A stretch of 64,000 bases of DNA, taken from NCBI RefSeq assembly GCF_029931775.1, contig NC_079319.1:98749171-98813170 (forward strand), given 5' to 3'. Under the pieces are notes generated by a model. The model made no database searches, was not told where the DNA came from, and saw only the letters and a program-made list of their open reading frames with translations. The DNA comes from Euleptes europaea (lineage: Eukaryota > Chordata > Lepidosauria > Squamata > Sphaerodactylidae). How positions within the stretch are numbered: the first letter of the stretch is position 1; each line of letters opens with the position of its first letter. Below, piece after piece: positions 33,196-46,557 of the stretch. Both the position numbers and the translations under genes were made by a program.

Positions 33196-33959
33196 CTGTG
33201 AAAGAGTTGCAGTTCTTACATGAGGGGAGTATTTACAGTACTACAGCACATTATACCTTCCTCAGTACGGCTCACCAACTAGGATTTTCCCACTAGAGAT
33301 GGGGCATCTCAGCCGAGCAGAGAGGTGTGTGTGTGTGTGTGTGTGTGTGGGAAACGATTGTGGAGGCCCCGCATCCCCAATACACTGACGTCACTTCCTG
33401 TGCAACCCTAAGTGACAGCAGCATTGCCAGTGATGCTCTAATATTTGGGCAAAACTCTACAGTTAAATGGTAGAGTTTGGCCAAATGCAAGGGTGTCATT
33501 GGCAATATGCTGACATGACCTCCAGTCACACAGGAAGAGACATCAGTGGGTTGCTGGTGCCCCCAGTTTCAGCCTTTTTCCATGAAAGAAATGCTCTTTG
33601 GCCAACCATTGAATTTGTCAAAACTTGTATAATGTGGTTCATCATTCTAGATCAGAAGGATCGAAGACTGGCGATCCACCCCCTTCTACAGACAGGAATA
33701 GTCTCTATTCAAGGCAGATGTGAGTTTGTTTTCCCGAGAAAAGGAACCCTTCCCCCCCCTTGCAGAAGAGTCATTAGCTATCGAGCTGCTAGGACCGCCC
33801 AAGAAACTGTCTTAACCCTTTCCTACCCAGGCCATGGAGAAACGTCTTCCCTCTGTACTACAAGAGGGCTGGGGCGGAAGTGATGACAATGAAGGGGTTA
33901 AAGGGGACAGGGACAGAATGTGTGGGCGAGTTCTTAGCTAGTGTATCTTCATTTCATCC
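33196..33959. other. VPS4B intron 6, no gene seen
   Basis: Unrecognised intron sequence with a GT microsatellite at about 33327-33349. The open frame at 33467-33883 (+) has no domain I recognise. Confidence 0.35.
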
Positions 33960-34261
33960 CTGCAGGCGGAAGTAGCAGGAGCTGGCTGTAGAATCCGGCC
34001 CTGACCATGTGGAGCCGGAGCAACTCCAGCATATAGCTGGACAGCTATGCCCAGCTGGTGCAACAGACCAACCAGTGCCACCAGGTGGGCGAGGTGGGCA
34101 GGTTGGATGCCTGCCTGCTTGCCTGCGCCGGGGGAGTGGTCATCTGGGGCAGCTGCCTGCTTGGTCGGAGAATTTTTACGTTGATAACTTTTGTATGGCC
34201 TGCGAATGATGTTATAACTATCCAAATGGCCCTTGGCGGGGAAAAAGGTTCCCCACCACTG
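33960..34261. repeat. hAT right-end fragment
   Basis: 'GCGAATGATGTTATAACTA', 'AAATGGCCCTTGGC' and 'AAAAAGGTTCCCCACCACTG' match the right end of the hAT element at 3290-4848. The left terminus is not recognisable. Confidence 0.6.
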
Positions 34262-34290
34262 TTTTAATCGATCACTTAGAAATTCAAACA

Positions 34291-35173
34291 TGTAACTGTC
34301 AAGAAGTTGAGGTCCCTCAAATTCTTGGATTGTGTTATTTCCTTGGTTCAGGCCTAGGAGGCCTATGAGTTTTGTGCTGTTAGGATTTTGGAGCAGTAAA
34401 ATAGTTACACTTTGAAAACTGCTTTTGTGGAGGGAGCAAGGTAGGCCCCAGCTGGTGTTCGTTAAAACCTTTCTTTCCCCTTTCTGGAATGCAAGGCCGG
34501 GCGTGTCACAGTAATTAATCTGTCAGCCATTATCTTAATGTTTGTAATGACATTCAGGTGTAGGGGGTTTCTGCAGGCTCCACCACCTGAATGCATTAAT
34601 TAGTGATGCAATACTCTGACCAAGCAATAACCACAAATCACTTTCATTTTCTGATTGGCCTATGAGCTCATGCCATTGAGAAAACGAATATAGAGACAGC
34701 CCAGTCTTGAGAAAACTATGCACGCTTTAGGGTACAGCAGGAGAGCTGTGCTGGCGGCATCACAACCCATTTGATTTTGGCCCTATGAGGAACCTCTGGT
34801 CAACTTGACTTTGGACAATTTGTGGAACTCTTGAATGCTGGAAGCATCTTTGGAAGTTGGTAACTATAAACCTGATGCAAGAAACCTTTGCCAACCCTTT
34901 TGAATCAAAAAGGCTTTTGAATGTACTAGGTAGCTATGCTAAATAGTTTATTATTTTCTTGCTTAACACTTCATGACTTTTTCTTTCCTGTAAACCAGCT
35001 TGAATCTTATAAATTGTTAGTCTTTAAATGGCTTGTGTCTTTTGATTTTGGGATTCCAAGCCTAATTCTAAGTGTCTTGTTTGAGTGTAAAAACCACCAA
35101 CCAAAAAGCTAAGACATTTTTTGGAGTGTAATCTTTCCCTGGCAGGCTTCTACCTTGCAGGGTAAGCGTTACA
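34291..35173 (+). mobile_element. Gypsy-like LTR fossil with leader remnant
   Basis: The segment begins TGTAAC and ends GTTACA, an inverted end pair common in Ty3/Gypsy LTRs, and is about 880 bp long. A TATA-like 'GAATATAGAGAC' lies near 34690. Immediately downstream 'CAGAGTTGGTGGCAGCTACC' (about 35240) resembles the leader that follows many Gypsy 5' LTRs, so a short stretch of internal sequence (to about 35440) may remain. No TSD and no coding part is seen. Tentative. Confidence 0.4.
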
Positions 35174-35734
35174 CTTAACTTTTGAAGCTTGGCAGGGGTT
35201 ACTCTGGACCCTGTGCCTGGAGGCTTACTTTTGTTCCAGAGTTGGTGGCAGCTACCGTTAAACTTGGGGTGAACGCCTGGAGTTTAATGTTTTGGGAAAC
35301 TTTTGACCAAACCAAAGCAGCTCCAGCTGGTGAAGGCTGGTTGGAGCTCTTTGACAGTAACCGAAGAACAAAATGCTTGGTAGTTGCATTAAAGAGGAAC
35401 GTTTAAGCATGACTGGCATTATTATAAAGAGGTCGAGGTACCGGTACAGAGTTTGCCCGGTCCAGCTGCAGCTCTTGCAGTTTCTCTCAGCCCAGCCAAC
35501 CCCTTTCTTCTCCTTCCCACTCAATCAACTCTTGCATCCAGATTTCACAAGTGGGCCACAGTATTGCAATTCCTGAGCAGAGCTGGTGTTAAGTGTGCCA
35601 ATTAACACCAGGTAATGGAGAAAGAAAAATGAGAGATGCATAATTTAATCTGATAACAGAAAACCTGTGAATTCCTTTTGCAAGATGAATTTGTTCTGTT
35701 TAAATAAAATAAAGCTCTCTTAATGTCTAATATG

Positions 35735-35975
35735 AGTAATGCTTTATCTATGAGAAGGCAAGAGTCACTAGAAAAGACAGTCATGCTAGGAAAAGTTGAG
35801 GGCAGCAGGAAAAGAGGAAGACCCAACAAGAGATGGATTGACTCAATAAAGGAAGCCACAGCCCTCAATTTGTAAGACCTGAGCAAGGCTGCCAAAGATA
35901 GGACATTTTGGAGGACACTGATTCATAGGGTCGCCATAATTTGGAGGCGACTTGACGGCACTTAACACACACACA
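35735..35975 (+). repeat. RTE/BovB-like LINE 3' end
   Basis: Plus strand encodes 'MLGKVEGSRKRGRPNKRW' and 'DSIKEA', then 'DRTFWRTLIHRVA', and ends in 'GACGGCACTTAACACACACA'. This matches the conserved C-terminus and AC-rich tail of RTE-clade LINEs and the copy at 195-747. Confidence 0.7.
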
Positions 35976-36169
35976 CACAAAATGCTTTCTCAGCACTGGA
36001 AGTGTGAGGAGGAAAAAACACAGTAAGTACTATGTCCATGATAGGTAGAACTTAGAGAACCTTAGGAAAAAATAGCAAACTGGGTTGCAGGACCACCTTT
36101 TCCCTGTGGGATTTAATAAAAGGCAAATCTGCACATAGAACAGCAAACTCTCCAACCCTTTGGCTGAGG

Positions 36170-38138
36170 AGACTTCCGCTAGGGACGCTGAGCACCACGT
36201 CTCTTGGGGGCTCCCAAGGGAACCAAGATTCGTTCGAATCTGGGGTGTAATTCTGCACCCCTACCCAACCCTAAATAGTGGATTGGGAAACAGGATTTCC
36301 CCTGCTGCCCATGAAGTGCGGTTTGACCCCCAGTTTTGCTGAGAGAGCCATCGGACGACTCTCGGAATCCTGGATGAGGTCCTGCCTGGCCTGAGGGGAA
36401 ACCATTGCCGCGAACGTCTCTCTGGAATTAGGCTCAGCTCTCCCCTACCTATTACCATCTAAGCAACGATACATAAGCAAGAATACCTACTCTTCTAAAA
36501 TCTGAGTAAGTAACAGAAACTCTTTTGTTTTACCTGGAATTGGAAGTCCCGAAGGAGTGGAAAAAATATTTATAGAATCCGTATCTCCCCATCTGAGGTT
36601 TGGATGACTCTTTGACAATTAAAAACATTGGAATAGCCGGCAGGATCTTAATCAAATTGATCGGTGGATAGACATAACAATTGGGACCTTTTGAATGACG
36701 TTATAGCCACCAATCAGAAACTCAGAAGTGTAAAGGAGAGGGATGAGCAGATTCCCCCCCACTTCCGGGAGGAGGCTTTTCTGAGTAAACAAATTTTCAA
36801 GCCACGTCTTATCCGGAAGCATCAGCTATCGTCTGCCATCGTGAGAATACTACGGGATTTGAGACCGGATCTGTGGCACCACTGTGTAACTGGCAAATAC
36901 TTCCCAAGTTCCTAGGCAAAAGGAAGGAACGGCAGGAGTGCAACCTTATATCCTGTCCCCTGTAGCACCACTTTACAACTCACAACGTATACCTGTCTGG
37001 ATTTTACAAATTAAACCTCAACAAACTACCAGAAGTAGCAACCATGGAAAGTGAGACTAAATTCATGGATCAACTAGTCTCTCTGACAAACAATATCTAC
37101 AAACTTGTCAATCGGAAACTGGATGTAATTTCGGGAGATCTCAAGGATATAAAAGACCGAATTATGACAATGAGATCAGAGGTGAGAGAAGGAAGCTCCC
37201 CAAACGACAAACCATTAAAAGAAGAATTAAATTCTGTAAAGGAGATGGAGAGCTATGAAGGACTACCAAAGGATATACATCTGCAAGAAGAAATTGAACC
37301 AACCCAATTGACAATTATGGATATGAACGTAAGAGACTGACTTTTGCTTGTATGATTTACCTGATGAACTTTTCAAAGTTAACTGGGAGAATTTAAAAGG
37401 GCAAAAAGCTGGAAATACCGGGATTTTTTTTCTCGCCTTAGGGATGGAAGAAAACATGCTGCAGATTTACTATCCCCCATCAATTTTTACAGAGGGAATT
37501 GCACTAACAGCTTCCATGGATGCCCTTCGACGTTTAAAGCTACTGGGAAAAAGAGGAAGATGCTGGAAATTTAAGATAAAGAGACTGGGTCAAAGGGTTT
37601 AGTTTTTCTCGGGATTTAATTAAAAAGGACTGATTAAATGGCTTGGCTCTGACAAAAACAGAATAATTAATGGCATTAACATAACTGATACTTATTAGAT
37701 ATGTGGGAAAAATGGAGGAATCATGATATTCATTCTCAAAGGAAGTTAAAAATGATACTTATTATCTAATCCATTTTTTATTATAAAAATAGTGCTTTTT
37801 GTTTCTGTTCTTTCTTATTTTTTTCCTTTTCTTTATCTGAATATAGATAAATGAAGTAGCAAATACTTAGATTATGAGTAATGCTAAATAAAAAAATATC
37901 TTATAAATGTTTGTAACAATATTAGGATTAGAATCTTAAACAAAGGAGATTACAAATAAATGACAAGATTGAGGGAGGTGTAGGGGAAGTCTTTATATTT
38001 TATTTTTTATCTATATATGTATGTATTTTCAACAATTGTTTATTAGAATTTATACTCTGATGTTTACCTATATTGATTGTTGAATACCTTGTCTAATTAG
38101 TATAGAAAAATAAAAATAAATTTTTTTCTTCAAAAAAA
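36170..38138 (+). repeat. L1-like element with ORF1 but no ORF2 (HAL1-like), 17-bp TSD
   Basis: The insertion is bounded by a perfect 17-bp direct repeat 'caaccctttggctgagg' (36153-36169 and 38139-38155) and ends in an AT-rich 3' region with 'CTTCAAAAAAA'. A 5' UTR-like part of about 0.87 kb leads to an ORF at 37044-37340 with a coiled-coil-like N-terminus (MESETKFMDQLVSLTNNI). A second frame at 37348-37602 resembles the L1 ORF1p C-terminal domain ('LQIYYPPSIFTEGIALT'). No reverse transcriptase or endonuclease occurs between ORF1 and the tail. The frame change near 37340 breaks the ORF. Confidence 0.65.
37044..37602 (+). pseudogene. L1-like ORF1 remnant
   Basis: An ATG at 37044 opens a 98-codon frame rich in K, E, D and L, followed in another frame (37348-37602) by a segment like the C-terminal domain of L1 ORF1p. 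ORF1p is an RNA-binding trimeric chaperone in L1 particles. At about 185 codons it is short compared with the usual 300-plus, so the central RRM is absent or unrecognisable. Confidence 0.5.
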
Positions 38139-39012
38139 CAACCCTTTGGCTGAGGTTACTGCAACTGGGAACCTGACCTTGACGGAAAGAACTGACAAAG
38201 AGCAAGTAGCTAACAGCTCAAAGGGGGAACGCTTCAGCTAGGCCAATACCAGGGACAGGGACTACTGTTGCACTATGGGAACCCTAAGAGGATAAAGGTG
38301 AAACATCTTGGAGGTATGATGAGAAAAAAAGCATTATGCTTGCTGTGAGAGAGTGTGAAGCAGATACTGCTGCTAGCTGACCCTTCAGAGAGAAGGAAGC
38401 CTATCCCAAAGATTTTAGAGACAGGAGACACTTAAAAACTAAGGGGAGAGGGCAGCTAACAGCAGAAATTCCCTGTAAACTGGCCAGGAGACCTCAATTT
38501 CTGTCCCTATGAAAGCCTGGTCAAAGGCGTACGGGCGCTGAGAATGACATTCTGAACTTGGTAACTTTGAGGTAAAGGTTTAAACCACAGAGGTCTTGTA
38601 TAGGTCTGAAGCCTCCATCTTTTTTGCCCTGGAATAAAACTCAAAAATAGCCATAATCAGAGACTCCAATTTGTTGGACTGCAACTTTGAGCATTAAGGA
38701 CAGCAACCACAGTAATTCGGACAAGATGCAGTCAACCACTTGAGTTGCCAGCTGCGGGAGTGGAACCTCATGAAACTCTCATTTGTACCCTCTCTAATGA
38801 TAGACAAAACCCGGGTGGTCAGATATTATTAACTGCCATTCAGCATAGAAACCGGATAAGCTGTGGGCTCTGACAAGTGCGTGAATCAGAAAGGAGCCTT
38901 CTGGCTCTGCTAAGAGGCCTTGGAAGGCTGGGCCTTGTAGGCCAGACCTGGGCCTGTTCTGCTCCTTGACTGGGGCTGATGGTAGCAGGTACTGATAACG
39001 CTGAAGGGCAGC

Positions 39013-40247
39013 TGTCACGGGCATTGACATATAGAGCCCATGAACAGCATATTCGGTTGTACATATGCAGAATCATTCAGACATTAACACAATTGCGTTC
39101 AGAAAACAGCACAAACACACACACATTGCATACATGAAGAACACAATCCTTTTAACTTATGCTTGTAACATAAGCATAATCCTGTAAATAGAACAGAATG
39201 AAAGTTAAAAGCAAAAGGCTTCAGTCTCTCACATTCAAACAGAGGCTGCAGTAACATTCAAACAACTTGTCCTTGCTAGAGACATGCTCAGTAAGGATGC
39301 CCTCCAGACAGTGTGACATATGATCTGTCCTCTAGATAAGAGATACTGTAAACATCTTTCTAACAGAGAGAGCCCTTCACAGAGCCTTCATAGACCTTCA
39401 CAGTTACAGCTTCAATGTCAAAGACTTGTAGATAAACTGCCTATTTACAGATAAGCTTCTGTGATACAGAGTTGAAATGTAAACAATATAGTATTTTGTG
39501 AATTAAATGAGAATGCTGGGTCTTAGAGTTTAATGAATGGTATCAAATGAAAGGTCTTGTTCTGTAGAAGAGAATGATACTAATGTTGAGAATATAGCAT
39601 AAGTATAAAGCTCATAACTGATTGTTTATGATTGTTTATAATTAGCAGCAGAGGCTCCAGTAAGGAGAAAGCCATACAAAGTTATAGCAAAGGACAATGG
39701 ATTGAAGGAAAGCCCAATCCTTCACTAACCTTAGCTTATTTAGATACAAGGACAGTGACACCTGCCTACCAAAAAGGTATCACATGCCTTGACATCACCT
39801 AACAGCTACAAGGTGATTGAAAATGTATAAATACAGACACAGAAAGGCTAGTAGCTGAGACTTCTCACTTAGAGAGTCTCAGAAAAGGCTGATTGGTATG
39901 TATGGCTTTAAGATAAATCAGTGATATTTGACTGTTATATCTAAAATATTGGATTAAGATTTTAAATAGTATGTAGAACTTGCTTGCTTAACAGTATACA
40001 TTGTTACATACATTATTGCTCCATATATAAACATTGTTACTGACATTGTTATTGAACAGAAATACTTTGTAACTTGTATTTACACATATTTACTGGAAGT
40101 ATATCAATAAAAAGACTTGCTTTTAATAAGTGAGTAAAGTCGTTGAGTCCCGCTAAGTATGTGACTGGCTGAATAAGATAACATATCACTTCTCAGGAAG
40201 TGGTCCATTCTAAGAGTCTAGTCATTAGAACAGCGCGACCCGCTTCA
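39013..40247 (+). mobile_element. Solo LTR, about 1.2 kb
   Basis: It begins TGTCACGGGC and ends CCGCTTCA, with a 4-bp direct repeat 'cagc' on each side (39009-39012 and 40248-40251). A TATA-like TATAAATA (about 39826) and an AATAAA (40106-40111) lie in the order and spacing of a plus-oriented LTR. Its 3' part matches the minus-oriented LTR fossil at 2500-6396. No internal sequence remains. Confidence 0.7.
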
Positions 40248-41502
40248 CAGCTGGCAATGGTACCTTGAGGACTTCCTCCGTTTGTAGGTTGCCAAGTGCT
40301 TGCAAGTAATTCCAAATAACAGTGGCTGTTTCTTCTTTTTCATTTGTGAAAGAATCTCATCCATTTTAAATGAGAACAAAGAAGTGCCCGTGAAGGGAAG
40401 ATCCTCCACTCTGTTCCTGGTTACATTAGGCAGGGCTGTGGATCAAACCCATATGTGCCTTCTGAGAACAAGACATGGTGCAGAATGAAGAATCAGCAGC
40501 ATGGCTGCCGACATTCATCTGTTTTGACAAATTGCCTCAGCCTGGGTCAACTTAGACAATGATCTTTTGACCTCAGGAAGCAGGTTGAAGATAAGCAGAT
40601 ATTCTTCCCCATAGGAAAAGTTGGTATCCTGGTAGTTGGCGATTCTAAGATTCAAGGACGAGGAAGAGTAAAGCTTTTGGTTCACTTCATCCATTTTCTT
40701 GCCCTCCTTGTCAGTTGGTGCAGAATGTGAACCTTGTCTATAGTTTGCCTGCATTTTTCCAGCCACAAGCAATGACGGAGCTGGGTGGGTAAAAAGGAAA
40801 GGGCAGTCCTCTTGTTTGACTGTGTGCATATTTTCCACCTTCCCTGAGGTGGCCAAAATTGAGGCGGACTTCTCCCAACATGTCAAGAAAACCCTCTAAA
40901 AAGAGGGAACGCTGTGGTTCCAGGCACATCAGAGGAGGGCCTGCTTAGAATATTGTCCCTGCGCCCGAGTTCCAAAGATGTAACTTCTATAGCCAAAGGC
41001 TGAGCCAAGCAAAGCATTTGCTCTGAGAAGAACCACAAGTCCTCATTAGATGATCTCAGATCTAGATTGCCTACTGTATCATTTGGGAATGGATCCGAAG
41101 GCATGCCTGAACTTTGTTTGGATCAGGTACCTTCATCTTCCAAATCCAGCAGATCAACAGGATGGCCAGAAAACAGGTGGTCATTCCTGGGCTCTTCGTG
41201 TCAAAGGCTTTGGGTCCGACCTATGGGCTGGCCTACAGAGAATGCCCCAGTCCGGTGGCATGAAGGACAGTGCTTCCATGGGACGGGTGGGAGGGTCGGT
41301 GGCTGAAGGAGAATGGAAAAATACTGAGGGTGATGGAAATGTGTTAGTTAGCAACAGTCTCTTATCAGACCAGCCAGCTTAACACTATTAAGCCCAGATA
41401 AGAAATGAAATGTTACAAATAACAGAACATTTCCTTGAACATCCATTAGCTAGCATAAATAACGTTAGATGTGCAATTTATTGAAAGAGTAAACTATGGG
41501 TG

Positions 41503-41731
41503 GCCCTGACCTAAATGGCCCAGGCTAGCCTGATCTTGTCAGATCTCAGAAGCTAAGCAGGGTCAGCCCTGGTTAGTATTTGGATGGGAGACCACCGAGG
41601 AATACCAGGGTTGCTGTGCAGAGGAAGGCACTGGCAAACCACCTCTGTTAGTCTCTTGCCATGAAAACCCCAAAAGGGGTCACCATAAGTCAGCTGCTAT
41701 TTGAAGGCACTTTACACACACACACACACAC
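41503..41731 (+). repeat. 5S rRNA-derived SINE with RTE-like tail and 12-bp TSD
   Basis: 'GCCTGATCTTGTCAGATCTC', 'AGAAGCTAAGCAGGGTCAGC' and 'TATTTGGATGGGAGACCACC' derive from 5S rRNA. A non-5S body follows, and the 3' end 'GGCACTTTACACACACACAC' resembles the RTE LINE tail at 715-735. A 12-bp duplication 'aaactatgggtg' flanks it (41491-41502 and 41732-41743). It is a SINE, not a 5S gene. Confidence 0.85.
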
Positions 41732-42052
41732 AAACTATGGGTGATGTAAGTAGAAATAAAGTATGCTGATAGGGTGGACAGTTGGTGCAGTATTAATTTC
41801 TCATTGTGTAATTGGTGTAAAAGCTGATGTAATTTTGCCTATATACGCTCATGCTTTTGCCTGTAAAATTGGTAGCATCCAGGTCCCGTTTTAGAAATAG
41901 ATGCTATCCTTCATCATGAACAATCAATAAAGAAAAGAATCTCCTTATTATGCCTCTTATTTTATCATGGACCCTTTCTGTTGAACCTAAGTTAAAATTT
42001 CGCTGTCATGGCCAAGGAGCAGATTGCACTGGATCTGAACTGAAGGATGGAT

Positions 42053-42335
42053 GAGATCCAGTGTGGTGTAATGGTTAAGAGCGGTGAACTCTAATCTGGA
42101 GACCCTAGTTTGATTCCCCACTCTTCCACATGAGCGGCAGAGGCTAAAATCTGGTGAATTGGGTTGGTTTCCCCACTCCTACACATGAAGCCAGCTGGGT
42201 GATCCTGGGCTAGTCACAGCTCTCTTAGAGCTCTCTCGGCCCCATCTACCTCACAGGGTGTCTGTTGTGGGGAAGGGAAGAGAATTTCTTTAGTGTTAGA
42301 GAAAGTTGGCATATAAAAACCAACTCTTCTTCATC
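42053..42335 (+). repeat. tRNA-derived SINE
   Basis: 'CCAGTGTGGTGTAATGGTTA', 'GTTTGATTCCCCACTCTTCC', 'AAGCCAGCTGGGTGATCCTG' and 'GGCATATAAAAACCAACTCT' match the family at 16639-16942. It is inserted in the second DIRS-like fossil. Confidence 0.75.
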
Positions 42336-43234
42336 ACCCCTCCAGAAGCGAGCACTTGTGTTCGATCTCTCTTTCCAAGAAAGATAGTATTGGGCATGGG
42401 GAATACAAAGAAGGGGTTCTTAGAGGAATACAGATTATGCCCTCCTGTTCCACTGTTGGTTCCAGCTCAGATGGTCTATCACTTTTAACTCTGAGAACTG
42501 ACCTATGCTTTTCCTTAAGCTTGGTTTTTGCCTTGGCCTTTTTAGCAGGTGATTTGGGTGAGCATCTGGGAGATACAAGCTCAGGCGATTGAGACCGATG
42601 TCAGCCTGGGTCCGACACTGGAACTGAGGTGACAGAGGATAGTTGGGATGGATGTTCCACTGGGCCCGGTTAGCTTTCCTGCTGGGGTCTGAGAATGCTG
42701 CTGGGTTGTCCACGCTAACTAAGGGCTTTTCCCAAAGAGATGCCTTCAGTCTCAACTCTCAATCATGGTAGGCCTTGAGGGTTAACTGTTGGCAATGTCT
42801 ACAGGCTGCAGTGTTATGGTGCCCAACAAAGGCAGATCAAGCATAAAGAGTGGTTGTCGGTCCTTGTCATTTCTGTCCCATAGTTAGAACGTTTTTTGAA
42901 AAGGGTCTTTTGAGACATGGTAGTATGATCCCAAAGGCAATTTTTTACAGGATTTTGAAGAAGAAAATCTCCACAGGAAAACACTCACAGACAAGCTATA
43001 GAGAAACGATCTTCACAATATTTCAGCAAACAGCGAACTGGGGGAAGGGCACGTGACAGTTAGGGCTGGAAAACAACATCATACCTCCCCTCGGCTGGCC
43101 TGCTCAGTCCCCAGGGTGGGGCTGCACAGAAGACGGAAGATGAACAGCCTGGTGCTTTTTGAACTGTGCTGATGTGGGCTGTTACTCCCATACAACCACC
43201 CAACCATTTCCCATACAACCACCCAACCCTGGTT

Positions 43235-43612
43235 TGGGTGCCCCTGCCACCTGAGGCTAGAGAGGTGGCAACCCAAGAAACGACCTTCTCGGTTGTGGCA
43301 CCAAAACTTGGGAACTCCCACCACAGGGAGATTCATCGGTCTCCCTCTACGGTTCTCTTCTGCCAGGGGATGAAGACTTTTTTTGTTTCACTTGGTGTTC
43401 CCTCACTAACTCTTATTAGCCCTCCTCCTTGGTTGTATGTTTATGTGTTTTCATTGTTTAAAACATTTTATATGTGTGTGTGTGTGTATTTTAAATGTTG
43501 TTTTTAGTGTTTGAAATGTTTTAATGCTTGACAAGTTTTAATATTCACTGCCTTGGGACCCTGAGTTAGGTCAAAAGGCAGCACAGAAATGCTTTAAACA
43601 AACAAATAAGTT
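43235..43612 (+). repeat. CR1/L2-type LINE 3' end
   Basis: 'CCTGAGGCTAGAGAGGTGGC', 'AACGACCTTCTCGGTTGTGG', 'CTTGGGAACTCCC', then a T-rich stretch and 'CACTGCCTTGGGACCCTGAG' and 'AAAGGCAGCACAGAAATG'. This is the usual 3' end of CR1/L2-like repeats, 70 bp from VPS4B exon 6. Confidence 0.6.
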
Positions 43613-43680
43613 ACAGTATGCATGTAAGCCTAGAGTCTAAAAACTCTGCCATTTGAAAAATTAACAAAGTGAAATACTTA

Positions 43681-45439
<1,759 letters not shown>

Positions 45440-46058
45440 CTATGATTATGAAATGGAGAATCTTGTTATCTGCTGCTTATAATGCAAATAACAAGCAATT
45501 TTGGCATATTATTAACGACAGCTGTAAGAATATTTCCTTTATTCCCTTTTGTATCTCTCCAGCTTTATAGTTTACTTTTTTTAGTTCTTTATATTCTGGC
45601 GATGATGCTATACATGCAGAGTATGAAAATCTGATTGAGACTGGAGAGCTTGAGTTTTGGCCATTAGTACCTGTTGAGAGCATTGCATTTTTAATGAAGA
45701 ATAAGAAACCGGGAAAAGCACCAAGTGTGCATGAAGTTACATCAAATCCAAAATGGTAGACTGAGATATTGGCCCCATTATTCTCTATAATAAATAACAC
45801 AGCGTGTATCCCCCCCCTATCTGGAAGAAAGCTTTGATGGTCCCTTTTTTTAAGAATAAAGGGAATAAACACAATCCACAGAATTATCATCCAATTACCC
45901 TTCTATCTGTTATTGGAAAATTATAAGAAGCCTATTTAAGTTTAAAACTAAAAGTATGGATGGATGAATGTGACATTTTGGGAGGTCCAAGGTGGGTTTT
46001 GTCAAGGATGCTCTGTAGTTCACTACTGTCTGGTTTTATCTCACCTGATAGAGAAGTA

Positions 46059-46557
46059 CAGTGAGGGAAAAAAGTATTTGATCCCCTGCTAAATTTGCCC
46101 GTTTGCCCTCTGACGAAGAAATGACCAGTCCATAATTTTAATGGTAGGTTTGTTGTAGCTGTGAGAGACAGAATAACAACAGGAAAAACCCCAGAAACCC
46201 AGAAGACAAAAGTCAGAGATTGATGTGCATTATAATGAGGGAAATAAGTATTTGATCCCCCATCAACCAGCCAGATCCTAACCCTAACCCTAACCTCCCT
46301 CGGTCTGGGGCTCCATGCAAGATCTCATCTCGTGGAGTTGCAATGATCATGAGAACGGTGATGAAGCAGCCCAGAACTACACGGGGGGAACATCAATCTC
46401 TGACTTTTGTCTTCTGGGTTTCTGGGGGTTTTCCTGTTGTTATTCTGTCTCTCACAGCTACAACAAACCTACCATTAAAATTATGGACTGGTCATTTCTT
46501 CGTCAGAGGGCAAACGGGCAAATTTAGCAGGGGATCAAATACTTGTTCCCCTCACTG
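46059..46557. mobile_element. Non-autonomous Tc1/mariner element with long TIRs
   Basis: CAGTGAGGGAAAAAAGTATT.. and its inverse form nearly identical terminal inverted repeats of about 165 bp (46059-46225 and 46391-46557). They are flanked by the TA target duplication (46057-46058 and 46558-46559). The 165-bp centre has no transposase. It contains the telomere-like stretch 'CCTAACCCTAACCCTAACC' (46277-46295). Inserted in a LINE. Confidence 0.85.

Larger units (their letters stand above)
38156..43075 (-). mobile_element. Second, older DIRS-like fossil (tentative)
   Basis: At about 38570-38700 the order 'GAGGTCTTGTATAGGTCTGA', 'GCCTCCATCTTTTTTGCC' and 'GGAATAAA' parallels the RT region of the first DIRS fossil at about 25905-25970. 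At 40300-41100 the text parallels its gag-like region near 26450-26700. Minus-strand segments at 40515-40886 and 42435-42755 fit decayed gag/pol text. It is split by a solo LTR (39013-40247), a 5S SINE (41503-41731) and a tRNA SINE (42053-42335). Heavily broken, older than the copy in intron 9. No terminal repeats recognised. Confidence 0.4.

Noticed and set aside
40515-40886. 123-codon minus-strand frame as a host gene
   Set aside because: It lies in what looks like a decayed DIRS gag-like region and has no recognisable host domain.
41515-41610. Possible 5S rRNA gene
   Set aside because: Only part of 5S is present, the sequence has diverged, and it continues into a SINE body with a 12-bp target-site duplication.
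46277-46295. Interstitial telomere array
   Set aside because: Only about three CCTAAC units occur, inside a Tc1-type element. That is too short to be a telomere remnant.
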